A stretch of DNA of 64,000 bases from Phascolarctos cinereus (GCF_002099425.1 NW_018344228.1:3005001-3069000), one strand, 5' to 3'; shown: positions 46,101 to 57,884, numbered from the stretch's first letter. Notes: generated from the letters alone by a model not told the origin. Made by a program: numbers and translations.

Positions 46101-46833
46101 ATTACTTAGTTTCCACTTATTTTTCAGTCTATCTTTTCATGGCCCTTTATTACATATAATTTTTACATCATGATCTGAAAAGGATGCATTTAATATTTCT
46201 GCCTTTCTGCATTGGATTGTGAGTTTTTATGCCCTAGTACATGGTCAATTTTTGTGTATGTGCCATGTACTGCAAGAAAAAAATATTCCTTTCTATCCCC
46301 ATTCAGTTTTCTCCAGAGGTCTATCATACCTAACTTTTCTAATGTTCTATTCACCTCCTTAACTTCTTTCTTGTTTATTTTGTGGTTAGACTTATCTAGT
46401 GCAGAGAGGGGAGGTTCAGGTCCCCACTAGTATAGTTTTGCTGTCTATTTCTTCCTGTAACTCCCTGAACTTCTCCTGTAAGAATTTGGATGCTATACCA
46501 TTTGGTGCATATATGTTTAGTAATATTACTTCATTGTCTATGGTGCCTTTTAGCAGGATGTAGTTTCCTTCCTTATCTCTTTTGATTAGATCTATTTTTG
46601 CTTTTGCTTTTCTGAGATCAGGATTGCTACCCCTTTTTTTTACTTCAGCTGACACATAATATATTCTGCTCAGCCTTTTACCTTTACCCTGTATGTGTCA
46701 CTTTTTTTTCCTGTAAACAACATATTGTAGGATTATGGTTTTTAATCCATTCTGCAATCCATTTCTGTTTTATGGGAGAGTTCATCCCATTCACATTCAC
46801 AGTTATGATTACTATCTGTGTCTTTTTCTCCAT
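43130..46833 (-). pseudogene. L1-F ORF2 (endonuclease/reverse transcriptase)
   Basis: Start CAT at 46831-46833 on the plus strand gives MEKKTQIVIITVNVNGMNSPIK, the usual N-terminus of L1 endonuclease, and includes CLQE at 46720. Endonuclease continues to about 46430 (frame 46655-46416: EVILLNIYAPNG). RT domain about 45450-44800 (frame 45447-45238: [20 protein letters not shown]), catalytic box region about 44800 with GATGAAC for the DD, then the Cys-rich C-terminus. About 3.7 kb, the normal length, but split by several stops and shifts. Confidence 0.85.
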
Positions 46834-47449
46834 CCTTTCCCCCCATTTATGCTTTTCTTTCTCCTTTTTCCTTTCCCCCTTCACTATTTTGCTTTTGACC
46901 ACTGCCTCCTTCAGTCCCTTCCCTTTTATTATCCCTTTCCCTTTTCTTCCCCTTTACTTACTGCTTCTTCCTCCCTTTTCCCCCCCCTTCTTTCCCCCCT
47001 CCCTTTTCTTTCCCCTTTTCCCTCCTACTGCCTATAGGGCAAGTTAGATTTCTATACCTAACTGATTATGTTATGCCCTTCTTGAGCCAAATCTGATGAG
47101 AGTAAGTTCAAACAATGCCCCCCCCTCCTTCTTTCCCTCTGCTGTAATAGGATTTTGTGTCTTTTCCTGTAATGTAATTTACCCTTGTCTGCCTCCTCCT
47201 TTCTCAGTATTTTCTAAGATCAGATTGATCCATTTATTTGGATCCATTTAACCCACTTGATTAGATTTTTTTTTATCATTACATCAAAGTCAACTAATAT
47301 CCACCCTCTTTATGTATACTCCTTTAACATGGTGTAATAACAATACAGTTCTCAAGGGTTGCAAGTTCATATTCCCTTGTAGGGTTTAAACAGCCCCCCC
47401 CTTATTAACAACATATTGTATCCTTCTGTCCCATTTACCTTTTTAAGTC

Positions 47450-48472
47450 CTTTTGAGTCCTGTACTTGAAGATCAAATTTTTGTTGAGCTCTGTCTTTTT
47501 ATCAGGAAAGTTTGGAAGTCTCCTATTTGTTGAATATCCCCTCCTCCCTTGAAAAATGATGCTCATTTTTGCTGGGTAATTGATCCTTGGCTGCATTCCA
47601 AGCTTTTGCCTTACAGAATATCATGTTCCATGCCCTGCGTCTTTTAATGTAGAAGCTGCAAGGTCCTGTGTAATCTGACTGTGGTTCCATGATATTTAAA
47701 TTGTTTCTTTCTGGCTGCTTGCAGCACCTTCTCTTTCATCTGGTAATTTTGGAATTTTGCTATTATATTCCTTGGCATTGTCAATTTGGGATCTCTTTCA
47801 GGTGGTGCAGTGGATTCTTTCTATGGTTATTTTCCTTCTGGTTCTAGGACTTCTGGGCAGTTTTCCTTTATGATTTCCTGAAAGATACTGTCCAGGCTTT
47901 TTTCATCATGATTTTCAGGTAGTCCAATAATTTTTAAATTCTCTCCTGATCGATTTTCCAGGTTGTTTACAATGAGGTATTTTATTTTCATCTATTTTTT
48001 CATTTTTTTGTTTCTGTTTGACTGATTCTTGCTCTCTCATAGAGACATTAGTTTCCATTTGTACAATTCTAATTTTTAACAGATTGTTTTCTTCTGTTAC
48101 GTTTTATACTTCCTTCTTCAATTGGCCAATTGTGTTTTTTAGGACTTTTTCTTCAGTGTACTCTTCTGTTATTTTGTACTTCCTTCTTCAATTGGCCAGT
48201 TGTGGTTTTTAGGGACTTGTTTTCTTCAGTGTATTTTTTTTCCAATCAGCCAATCGTATTTTTGAAGGACTCTTCTACTTCTCTCATTTGACTATTAAAA
48301 TCCTTCTTGACCACTTCTAAGAAGGCTTTTTGGGCTTCAGACCAATTCATACTCCCTTTTGTTGTTGCAGATGTGGGTTTGTTGACAATTTGTCCTCTTC
48401 AGAATTTCTGACTTGATCTTCACTCTTCTCATATTATGAATCTATAGCATGTTTTTTTTTTTTTTTACTCAT
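47450..48472 (-). pseudogene. L1-F ORF1
   Basis: Start CAT at 48470-48472 gives MSKKKKKK then a YEKSEDQVRNSEEDK stretch, matching other ORF1s here. A run of at least 17 A follows the start. The coiled coil at 48260-48080 has duplicated units (ttcttcaattggccaattgt and ttcttcaattggccagttgt). The RRM is near 47960-47880, and the C-terminal domain to about 47450. Stops are present. Confidence 0.8.
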
Positions 48473-49365
48473 GGTGTTTCTTTATTCCCTGGGCTTTAAA
48501 GAGATTGAGTTCTCCTGCTGGGGAACAGAGGGTACTGACCCAAGCTTCTTGTGTTGGGAGCCTTAGGTCTTGGTCACTGGCTTTGTGTGCTGGGGCCTCT
48601 TATGTTGGCAATTGGAGGCTGTAGGTTTCTGGCAGCTTAACTTGTGTTGGGCTGCAATCAGCAAGGCTGGAAGTTTCAGGCAATTCTAGGTTGCCTGCTT
48701 TTCCTTTCCTTTAGCTTTCTTCAGCTCCTTTTAGATGGGTGCTTCAGGGTGTATAGCTACCTGGGACCCCCTGCAGTGTTGTCTCCCTTGTTTCTGCTAA
48801 TGCACTGGGAGATTCCTTTGTGGTAGAGTGCCAAGGCACCTGTTGGTTTTCTGAGCTGGTTTCCACTGGTTCCTCTTGCCCTCACTGAGGTACTTTTAGG
48901 TCAAGGTGTTAGTGTTTGCCTGTTCTACCACCTGGGCTTCAGGATTTCTTCACAGTTGAAGGCTGCAGGGCTCAGAGACAGCTCAGCTGGTGTTGGGCTG
49001 GAACCAGCAAAGCCCGGGTTTGAGGGAGCCTTTAGGTTGTTTTCTTCACCTCCTTTCAGGTGAATGCCGCTGGGTACTTATCTGCCTGGGACCCCTCATA
49101 GTTCTGCCTCCCTTATTTTTCCTGAGGCACTGGGAGACCCCTTTTGCTGGGCTGCTGCACTGCTTCTCCCCATCTTTCTTCTAGTTCAGCTGTTCCAGGG
49201 TTGTTTTGTGGGGTGACATTTACTGAGTTTTCAAAGGTTGATAGGGGAGAGTGAGAGTGACTACCTTTTCACTCCATCATCTTGGCTCTGTCACTTAACT
49301 TCTTTCAGACTGTTTCCTCATTTGCAAAATAAAAATAACAGAACCTGCCTTCCAGCATTGTCCTA

Positions 49366-49456
49366 TGGTCACACAACTAGTAAATGTCTGAGGCTAAATT
49401 TGAACTCAAGTCTTCTTAACTTCAGGCCAGGCACTTTATCTGCCACATCACCTGGT
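49366..49456 (-). repeat. SINE head half, minus strand
   Basis: ggtcacacaactagtaaatg, aaatttgaactcaagtcttc and gccacatcacctgg in reverse order of the SINE; it abuts the right half of the SINE cut by L1-F. Confidence 0.65.
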
Positions 49457-50464
49457 AATTTTATTCTGATCATTTCTTAAAGTAACCCCCCCAAAAAAAA
49501 CACAACAACAACAAAAAAAAGGGTTTCTCCCTCTCTGGAGAGAATAAATTGTCATAAAAACAAAAGAATACTGACATGCCAGGATTTATGTGGTGTTAAA
49601 AAAAAAAAGCAAGAATTTCAACTCTGAAACTTCTGCCTGACCTGCATCCCAGCTGTTGTTCCATTTCTGGACTTGATTTAAATATGCCAGTAGGGGCCAT
49701 TTTCCAGCTGTGCTGTACTTCTGTGAAGCAGAACATTCTCTCAATCAGACAATGGAGTAAGGTCATCGAATGGAGTTACCTCCCTCTGACTTCTGCTGAT
49801 GTATTTTTCTGCCTAAATGAACGACTGGTGCTTTCATTGACTGAAGACCACTCAATGTGCTTTTATCAGGAGCCTTCAGCATTTCCTGTGGGAGTGAAAA
49901 ATTACAATTAGCACAACAAATGTAATCAAAAATCTAGAATTTAAATGGAAGTTTGGAAAGGGGTGGGAAACGAATGGTGAAATGCATTTTCATGTTGATT
50001 ATATTCAATATTCCAAGGCCATCTCTATCTAAAATAATTCTGCTGGTTGGGTGAATGTTTAAGGCTGATTATATAACTGACTGGTGCTTCACATCTGATA
50101 TAGTCTCTGTTGCTTAGAGCTCTTCAAGAACAGAATCCTTGTGACAAAAGTACTTGCTCAATGCATAGGAAAAATGACTAAAAGCCTCAGCAAATGAAAT
50201 GACATTGATGAAGCTTCCATGTTGCTTCATGTAGAAAGCCAGATGGATCAGAAATGTGACTTGGGGGGCTCCTTGGATTCAAGAAAAAAGTTAATTAATC
50301 TAAGGATGTGAGTTGGGTGCTTGTATGAACCATTTTATTCAATTCCAAGGCAGCAAACTGTTCTCCCCTTTAACCTGTTCAGATATCCTAGGAATCCCTG
50401 CTAGGGACTAGGTGAACAAATGCAGGTATATAAATCAAATACAATTGCCCCTGGAGCAACTCAA
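49457..50464. other. Repeat-free island
   Basis: No recognised repeat for about 1 kb. A 75-codon plus frame (49684-49911) starts MPVGAIFQLCC but is unrecognised and has no splice or promoter support. Could be conserved non-coding sequence. Confidence 0.35.
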
Positions 50465-50600
50465 TATGTTTGACCTCATTTATTAATCATTTATTCATTC
50501 AACAAACATATATTAAGCACTTAGTATGTACAAAGCAGTGTGATAGGTACTCAAGGTGATGCATATTAATAGTACATTAATTAATCTATCATCACAAGTT
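50465..50600 (+). repeat. Old interspersed repeat copy
   Basis: tcaacaaacatatattaagca, ttagtatgtacaaagcagtg and gataggtactcaaggtg follow the order of the repeat at 62140. Confidence 0.45.
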
Positions 50601-50659
50601 ATTATGAGAATGAAAATGAATGAGCAAATAAAAAATTACAAAAGAGGGAAAAAGCAAGA

Positions 50660-51110
50660 AGAGGATTGGTTGTAAAGTCAGACAACTTGGGTTCAACTCC
50701 TGCTTGTATCATTAATTAATGATGATGATGATGATAGTGCTAGTTTCATTTATAGACTAAGATTTGCAAAATTCATTATACATATTGCATTTTACCCTCA
50801 CAAAAACCCAGCAAAATAGGTGGTATTATATCCTTATTTTACAAATAAAAAAAATTAAGGAGAAAGCTTATTTGCTCAGGGTCATACAGTTTATAAGTAT
50901 CTGAGGCCAAATTTGAACTCCAGTCTTTCTGACTTCACATTCAGTGCTCCATCTACTATCTCATCCTGCTGCTTCTCATTTGCCCTGCATTTTGCCTTGA
51001 ACAAATCACTTAATCTCACTGGGCTTCCGTTTCTTCACCTGTAAAAAAGAAATGGAGTTTAGACTAGGCTTCTAATGTCCTTTCCAGCTCTAAATGATCT
51101 TAGGTCCTTA
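50660..51110 (+). repeat. THER-like SINE with a MIR inserted
   Basis: Left part 50660-50712 (gtcagacaacttgggttcaa) and right part 50975-51110 (atcacttaatctcactgggc; ccagctctaaatgatctta) belong to one plus-strand SINE. Between them, 50713-50974 is a minus-strand MIR (catatctaagtctgaggcc-type order: gtggtattatatccttattt; gtcatacagtttataagtat). Confidence 0.6.
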
Positions 51111-51715
51111 CGTTTTCCCAGAAGGGTATCAAAGAGTCTATATAACAAAAGATGCTTAAATTAAAAAAAAGTCAAGTGCTTCTAATAATTGAAATATTCA
51201 GTACAACCAATAATAAAACTGATCAGCTACCTAGTAGAATTCAATATAGCCCATCAATTTGTGTAATCAATGCTTCACTGTTGTAAGTTGTTTCAAATAC
51301 GTGTGTATACACATATGTACACATACATACACAAACGTATGTATATTCCACAAAATTTAAAAAAAATTGACATAGCCTGGGTCAAAGTGTTGCTGCAGCT
51401 CCCCCTCCCCATTCTTTTCGATGTTTTTCAGGGGTTGCTACATAAGATCAATCAGTTAGATGCTAAGGCATTATTTTAATGATTTATCCTGGGAAAACTG
51501 ATCCATTTAGGGATGCTCAGTGACTCTGATTACAGCCTGCTCTCTTTCCTAAATGCTGAATACCCTGGAGAACAACAGCATTGATGGCAATCTCTTCTCA
51601 GAGTCTGAATTAATGAGAAAAATCTTTTCTTGCTTTTGTTAGTCTGAACATTTAATGTATTGACATGCTAATTACTTTGAAATACTTACATTACACTACC
51701 TGAATATTTTACCCT
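51111..51715. other. Repeat-free island
   Basis: No recognised repeat or gene. 51640-51720 (tgctaattactttgaaatac) is homeobox-site-like AT-rich sequence that looks less random than its surroundings; non-coding conservation is possible. Confidence 0.35.
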
Positions 51716-51724
51716 GCAAATTAC

Positions 51725-52165
51725 AGCCTTACAACATATCATAGTGGGAAAGGTGCCTCAAAGCTGATCAAATCCAATCAATACCTGAACAGGAATCCAC
51801 TCTCCAACAGACTTCAAAGTGGTCAGCCAGAAAGATCTTGCAGATCTTCATAAAGATAAATCCAGTAGCTACCCAGACAGCCCTACCAATTTTGAGAAAG
51901 TCAACTTCCTTCCATTGTATGTTCCATCTGGGACCAAACAGAATATCCAATCAGCCTTCCCTAAAAGTTGCTTCAAACAGCTGTGCCCCTGCTGAATGTT
52001 CTCTGCTCCTAGTAAATATCTCCAATTCTTTCAACTGCTCTTCAAATAGCATGATAAAGGCCCATCATCATACTGGTTGTCTTCCTTTATATGCCCTCCC
52101 TCATTCCTAAAATCTGGTGTCTAGAACTGACCATGATACTACATATGTGCTCCAATATGTCATGG
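51725..52165 (-). mobile_element. L3/CR1 LINE 3' region, minus strand
   Basis: Order matches CR1/L3 read in reverse: aggaatccactctccaacag, atctgggaccaaacagaata, ctccaattctttcaactgct, tactggttgtcttccttta, and tggtgtctagaactgaccat. Diverged, no open frame. Confidence 0.65.
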
Positions 52166-52387
52166 CATGGAAGAATTATCATTTTCCTAGTCATAAATAT
52201 TTTGGGTTTTAAGGGGTTTTTGGGGTGGAGTAGAAATATCATGAATGACTCATATTGAACTAGCAGCCTATTATGATCCCTTATATACTTTTCAGATAAA
52301 TTGCTATGTAGCCAATCACATACTTAAAGAGTTTTTCTTTTTTAAAACTGAGTACAAACACACATATATGCTTATACACATGCATAT

Positions 52388-52486
52388 ATCTATCTCTTTC
52401 TATCTATCTATCTTTATCTATATATCTACATATATATATATATATATATATGTAGGAGCATGTATATATGTTGATAGGTAGATAGG

Positions 52487-52535
<49 letters not shown>

Positions 52536-52575
52536 GGATAGATACATGGATAGATAGATATCACCTTGGTGAGTA
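52388..52575. repeat. TCTA / TA / TAGA compound microsatellite
   Basis: TCTA units (52395-52428), a TA run (52430-52451), a 30-base spacer, then TAGG/TAGA units (52475-52560). TCTA and TAGA arms are complementary and could pair as a hairpin. Confidence 0.95.
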
Positions 52576-52800
52576 GGTGGGTAGAATATCAAGCCTGGAG
52601 TCAGGAAGACCTGAATTCAAATCCAGCTTTAGACACTTACTGGCTGTATGACTGTGGTCAAGTCACTTAAGTGAGCCTCAGTTTTCTCATAGGTAAAATG
52701 AAGTGGAGAATTAAATGGCAAACCACTCTAGTATCTTTTCTAAGAGAACCCCACGAGGGATTATGAAAAGCAAAACATGACTGAAAGAACTGAACAACAA
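52576..52800 (+). repeat. SINE with RTE/BovB-like tail
   Basis: ggagtcaggaagacctgaat, cagttttctcataggtaaaa, ggcaaaccactctagtatct and aactgaacaacaacaaac. The tail matches RTE/BovB-type LINE ends. The head is replaced by the microsatellite on its left. Confidence 0.8.
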
Positions 52801-52915
52801 CAAACAACATATATGGTGCTGCATATACAATATGCATGTGTATATATACACGTATATATAAATACACATACATACAGATACATACATTGTGTACTTCATA
52901 TGTATGTATGTATAT
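52801..52915. repeat. TA/CA mixed microsatellite
   Basis: Alternating purine-pyrimidine (tatatatacacgtatatata; catatgtatgtatgtata) directly after the SINE tail. Confidence 0.85.
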
Positions 52916-53236
52916 TGCCCTGGGCAATATTCATGGATGAAGGTCTGTGTGTAGTACATACTTGTGTTTCTCACATTAGTGACGAGGAGTCTTAGGGAAA
53001 GAATTGAGGGTCTGAAACAGAGCCTGGAGGAGATGGAGGAGAGGCATGTAGCATCACTGAACTCACTAAGCTACATGAAGGGAATAGGCAGGCCTTCTTT
53101 TAATATCTGCTAATACTAAGCAGTACAATGGAGGAGCGCATCTATTGCTACATAGAGCATGTATTGGAATATAGTTCAGGTCAAATTAGGTGCTTTGAAA
53201 AATATGTGCATGCTACAAAATGTTGAACAAAAAAAA

Positions 53237-53392
53237 TGGGGGCAGTTAGGTGGCACAGTGGGGATATATGTATGCATGTACATGTACATATATGAGCACA
53301 CACATATGTATGTATATATACATATTCATATATGCATACATATGCAAATATACCTATATACACATACCTACATGCATATATACATAGGAAAG
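53237..53392. repeat. SINE head of 25 bases running into a TA/CA array
   Basis: gggggcagttaggtggcaca is the SINE head, cut after the cagtgggg. From 53266 to 53392 the sequence is almost purely alternating TA/CA/TG (catgtacatgtacatatatg). Confidence 0.75.
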
Positions 53393-54221
53393 CAAGACTA
53401 CAGAAAGTTTGTTTTGAGAACCAACTGAAACAAAAGATTCCAAGAACTTTTGAGATTGTAGCAGTAAGGAGGAAAACAAATAGATGGGAAATTGAATCAA
53501 TTTGCCAGTGTTTCTCTACTCAAAAAGATCTGCAACCTCAGTAACATGGATGGTTTTATCAGTACCATATTTTGCAAGACACTCATACCTGCCTATTCTG
53601 TGCTATTCTCATTCATATCCTCTACTAAGTTTGCCACAGGACTTGCATCTCATGTACTAGAGACTTTTTTTTTTTTACTTTCATCTTGACACACAGAGGA
53701 TAGTGCTGGAATATATGAGCTGTCCATCAATTATCCTTGTTCTCACAGCTATCCCCCCCACTTGATGACAGGTTTCACTCTGGTTCTTCTTTGTAGTACT
53801 TTGTGGGTTATTTGTTATAGTCTGTTCTGAGTGATACTCAATTTTAGTTCTTTGGAACCTATAGTGTTCCATGACTTGCAACCATACAATAACAGTAGAA
53901 GATTGGCCCATTTTAAAAATGGGCCTTCATTTCAGGAACAATTTGGGGGTTACTGAAGGGCCTCTGAAATTTCCTATAGGTAATTTATCTTATTCTTTCC
54001 TTTCTTATTAATTCCATGACTAAACTGTCCAAGATAGAAAGTATGCATGTGCATACCTATATGCATATATCAATATCTAGAATATCCTAGATGAGACCCA
54101 TAACCATCCAAAACATTTGGCAAAACCATTCACACAGGGAAAATAAAAGCATAAGTGGATGGTTCAACTATGTTTATTAGATCTATGATTCTATAGATGT
54201 CATACATCGGAATGTATACGC
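53393..54221. other. Unassigned
   Basis: A minus frame at 53911-53681 (starts MGQSSTVIVWLQVMEHYRFQ) could be a LINE scrap but I could not match it. Otherwise no gene or repeat recognised. Confidence 0.3.
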
Positions 54222-54410
54222 ATAATATTTTGTTTAGTCATTTCAATTATGTCCAACTCTTCACGACCCCATTTGGAGTTTTCTTAGAAAAGATATTGGA
54301 GTGGTTTGCAGTTTCCTACTGCAGCTCATTTTATAGATGAAGAACTGAGGCAAAGAAGTTTAAGTGACTTGTTCAGGGTTATACTGCTCTGAAATCATGG
54401 ACAGACACAA
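54222..54410 (-). repeat. SINE with RTE-like tail, minus strand
   Basis: tttgtttagtcatttcaatt, gtccaactcttcacgacccc, ggagtggtttgcagtttcct, gatgaagaactgaggcaaag and agtgacttgttcagggttat: the RTE-tailed SINE in reverse. Confidence 0.8.
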
Positions 54411-54464
54411 CTAATGGAGTTTCAAGTGGAGTTGATAGACAGCCTTTATATTTGTTTCTACTTG

Positions 54465-54600
54465 TATGATCTTTCTCCCTTTCTTTTCTTCCTTCCCCTT
54501 ACCTTCTCTTTTCTCTCTCTCCCATTCTCTCTTTATCTGTTCCTCTCCCTCCCCTCTCCCTCCTCCTACTTCTGTCTCTCCATATCTGACTCTTATCTTT
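54465..54600. repeat. Pyrimidine-rich tract
   Basis: CT-rich run (ttccttccccttaccttctc). Similar CT-rich sequence follows the HAL1 at 57086-57150, so the HAL1 may have landed within one tract. Confidence 0.6.
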
Positions 54601-57085
54601 TTTTATTATTATTATTTTAGGCTTAAACACCACAACACAAATACAGAATAAAGAAAAAAAAGTATCATAAACTTAAATACATAGCAGAACATAAGAGAGG
54701 ATTCAAATTAGGTAGCAATTAATTTTCATTTCAAGAAAGGCTGTACGATAAATACTATACATTGTGTTGAGAGCTATCCAGCTTTGCTTCCTTTAAGTTT
54801 TCTTCTGTTCTGTTGTACCTTTTTTTTTACTTTGTTCTCTCCTCCCCCCCAACAAGAAGGCTGCAATTAAGTGGGATATATTTATACATATATACACATA
54901 TATACATGCATACATGCATATAGACATATACTTTCCCTAACAAATTCTACTCCTGATTTTTGTTTTTATGTTTGTGTATATCTCTGATTTCCTATCCTTC
55001 CTGACTTCTCTACTTTATTTCTATCCACTATCTTGCCTCCTATTACTTAGCCTAACCCCTGATCCCTCCCCTGTCCTCCCAGTCCCATAAATCTAAACAT
55101 CCTTCTATAGCCCCCTATAACCTATTCCCTCACTCTCTCTTCCAGAGATCTCTCCCTTGTCCTCTCCCACCTCCCTATTCTCTTACAGTTATATTTCTTC
55201 TCAATCTAGAAGACTTTTATACTCTTCTAGACACGTATTTATTATTCCATCTTAAATCCATTCCAGATGAAAGGTTACCAGAACTACCAGCCCTCCTCCC
55301 CCATCTAATTCCTCTATGTCATTTATTCCTCTTGCACCTCATTTGTATAAAATAATTACTCTTTTCAGCTGTTCCTAAATGGTTTTACTTCTTAAAGTCA
55401 TATCATACTCAGGTCAACCCTAATCATTCTTATGAACTACCCAATCACTAATGAAAATTTTAGAGGTAAATTGTCTGTCCTTATTGAATCCCTTATAATT
55501 AGTCTTTGGTGTGTGCTTTATGTTTTTATTGGCTCTTGTATGTCAAATCTATTAAGTTCAGGTGTTGCTTTTTTTTTTAAACAAAGTTCTAAAAGTTTGA
55601 CAGTTGATGAAATGTTCATTTATTTTTCCTTGAGGATTATGCTTAACTTTGCTGGGTATGATATTTTTGGCCAGAACCCCAGTTCTTTTGCTCTTCAATA
55701 TATAGTGTTCCAAGACCTGTGGTGGTCCTTTAGTGTCTCTGTTGCTAAGTCTTGTGTGATTCTAATTGTGGCACCATCATATTTAAATTGATTTTTTTCT
55801 TGTTGTTTTTAATATTTTATCCTTGAGCTGGGGTTTCAGAATTTGATTACAATATTCCTATGAGTTTTCCTCATAGGATCTCTTTCAAGTGGTGATGGAT
55901 GGATTTTTTCTATTTCTACTTTTCTCCCTTGTTCTAATGCTTCAGGACTATTTTCTTTAATTATTTCTTGTATTATTATATCAAGATTCTTTTTTTGATT
56001 ATACCTTTCAGCTAGTCCAATTATTCTTATATTTTCTCTTCTTGATCTATTCTCCAGATCAGTTGTTTTCCTTATAAGATTTTTCACTTCCTCTTCAATT
56101 TTTTTTTATTCTTTATATTTTGTTTAATTATTTCTTGATCTTTTATAACTTTGCTGGCTTCACTTTTCCCAATTCTAATTTTCAAGGTGGCATTTCTTCC
56201 TCAAGATTTTGGATCTCCTTTTTTAATTGATTGACTTTCTTTTCATAATCTTCCTGCTTTTTCTTGGATTTTTTTTTGTACTTTTTTCCTCAAGCTCTCT
56301 CATTTTATTTTTAAAGTTTTTTTTTAATAAATTCTTTTTCGGCAGGTGACAATTTGATGTTACTCTTTGGGATAGAAGACGGTTTCTTTGCTTTAATATC
56401 TTCCTCTGAAAATTAACCACAGTCTTCTCTACTCTCATAATAACTTTCTATGGTTGGATTCTTTCTCCTTTGCCTGTGCATTTTATTTTTTTGTAATGAG
56501 AGCTTAATTTTTGTAAACATCTCTAATCTTAGTGGATGGCGGATGATGCCTCTTGCCCCAGATCTTCAATTCTCCCCTCTAGTCTGGAATAAAAGCTAAA
56601 CCTCCAGCTTCCTGCAAGTGTCCACAGACAGTCACATTCTGCCCCACTGCTTCTGCACTCACTTGGCATGAGCTGCTGTCCACAGCACAGCTGAGTCTGA
56701 TGTTCCTTGTTAGCAGAATTTCCCTTGATCTTCCCAGTCTGAGATGCCCAACTCCCCCCATCATCCTGGGGGTAAAAGTTCTGGTGGCTGGGGCTAGGGC
56801 TGAGGCAGCCTCCCAAACCAGCTAACCTCAGGACTCGGTGCTTATTGTTAACCTAGACCCTAGCATTGAAGTGTTTACTCTTCACAGGGACCAAATGTCT
56901 GTCCAGGGAGTTTTCTTCTGATCTTCTCAGATTGTCCCAGGAGGACCCCTATTGTGCCTCTATTCTCATTTGTTTTTACACCCCCATACACTTTGTTCAC
57001 ACTGAGGTGCTATTTTGCCTCTTTTATGGATGAAAATCTTGGGAGCTTGGGATATTCTGACTTACTCCACTATCTTCCCAGAACC
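54601..57085 (-). mobile_element. HAL1-type element, minus strand
   Basis: From the right: 5' start (complement ggttctgggaagatagtgg), GC-rich 5' UTR to about 56480, ORF1 remnant about 56480-55560 (minus frame 56087-55836 has LIRKTTDLENRSRRENIRII and HPSPLERDPMRKTHRNIVIK), CT-rich (minus: purine-rich) spacer to about 54960, and a 3' part to the (TTA)n-rich end at 54601. No ORF2 part is seen. A different subfamily from the HAL1 at 23570, with a divergent 3' UTR. Confidence 0.75.
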
Positions 57086-57184
57086 TTCTCCTCTGATCTC
57101 TTTCTATCTTTGTTTCTGCTGCCGTCTCTCCTTCATTCCCTTCCCACACCCCAGATAGATGAGATCTAATTATTGTCCACCAAA

Positions 57185-57530
57185 CTTTAGGATGTAGTTT
57201 TGATGATAGGAATAATTCATGTGCTTTTCTCCAACTTTAAGAATCATTAAGCCAAACACTTTTAAGCAGTTTTGAATCTCACTCTGGCTTTGCAAGGTTA
57301 AGGGGCTTGCTGTAATCAATCAACACAGTATCATCTGCAAATAAGAACACATGAAAGATCCCACCATCTATATATAGGGAACCCCTCCTTAACTTAAAGT
57401 GTGAATTGAATCACCTTCATGATAATGGCCAACTCCTTTGGTGAATATATATCTCCTCATTGTGTTCTGCACCTGATATTAATGAGTTGAGGGTCATTGA
57501 ACAAGGTTATTCTCAGTTGTTATATCTTTC
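57185..57530 (-). mobile_element. Non-LTR reverse transcriptase scrap
   Basis: The minus frame reads GGIFHVFLFADDTVLIDYSK, with the FADD catalytic box of LINE reverse transcriptases, then a looser ...CLKVFGLMILKVGEK that sits where RTE/L2-type RTs have their next block. Family (RTE or CR1 superfamily) not resolved. Broken. Confidence 0.5.
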
Positions 57531-57795
57531 GAAGAATACTAAATGATTTTAGTGAATACATGCATTAAAACACTTTGTTGGAACAGTATTTTAAGGAAAT
57601 GTTTATATCTACTAACTCAAAACCTACTAACTCAACAAGCAATAAGCACAGTAGGATTGTATATTCTGTTCAAAACTATTTCAGATATTTTAATTATTAG
57701 ACTTGTCCATACCTATATTTTTCATTTATAGTTTATTTAATTTGCTTTCCTTTGATTGAATTATCACTCTGTGTTGATTTTTTTCTTGAATATAC

Positions 57796-57842
57796 ACTTG
57801 TGTGTGTTTGGGTGTATATACATATATATATATATATATAAT
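57796..57842. repeat. TG/TA microsatellite
   Basis: Short TG units, a tgtatatacatatatatat run to 57842. Confidence 0.85.
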
Positions 57843-57884
57843 CATAATTATATGTAAGTGTATAAATTGCTCTAAAATGATTTC

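Larger units (their letters stand above)
42858..49289 (-). mobile_element. L1-F, near full-length L1, minus strand
   Basis: 6.43 kb from T-rich 3' end (42858) to the 5' terminus (complement cagagccaagatgatggag at 49289). Parts in minus order: 5' UTR 49289-48473, ORF1 48472 to about 47450, spacer to 46834, ORF2 46833 to about 43130, 3' UTR. TSD gtcacttaac at 42848-42857 and 49290-49299. It entered a SINE. No internal large deletion is visible. Both ORFs carry several frame breaks, so it is dead. Confidence 0.9.

Noticed and set aside
49684-49911. 75-codon plus frame in a repeat-free island
   Set aside because: No signal peptide, domain or splice signals; kept only as part of the island.
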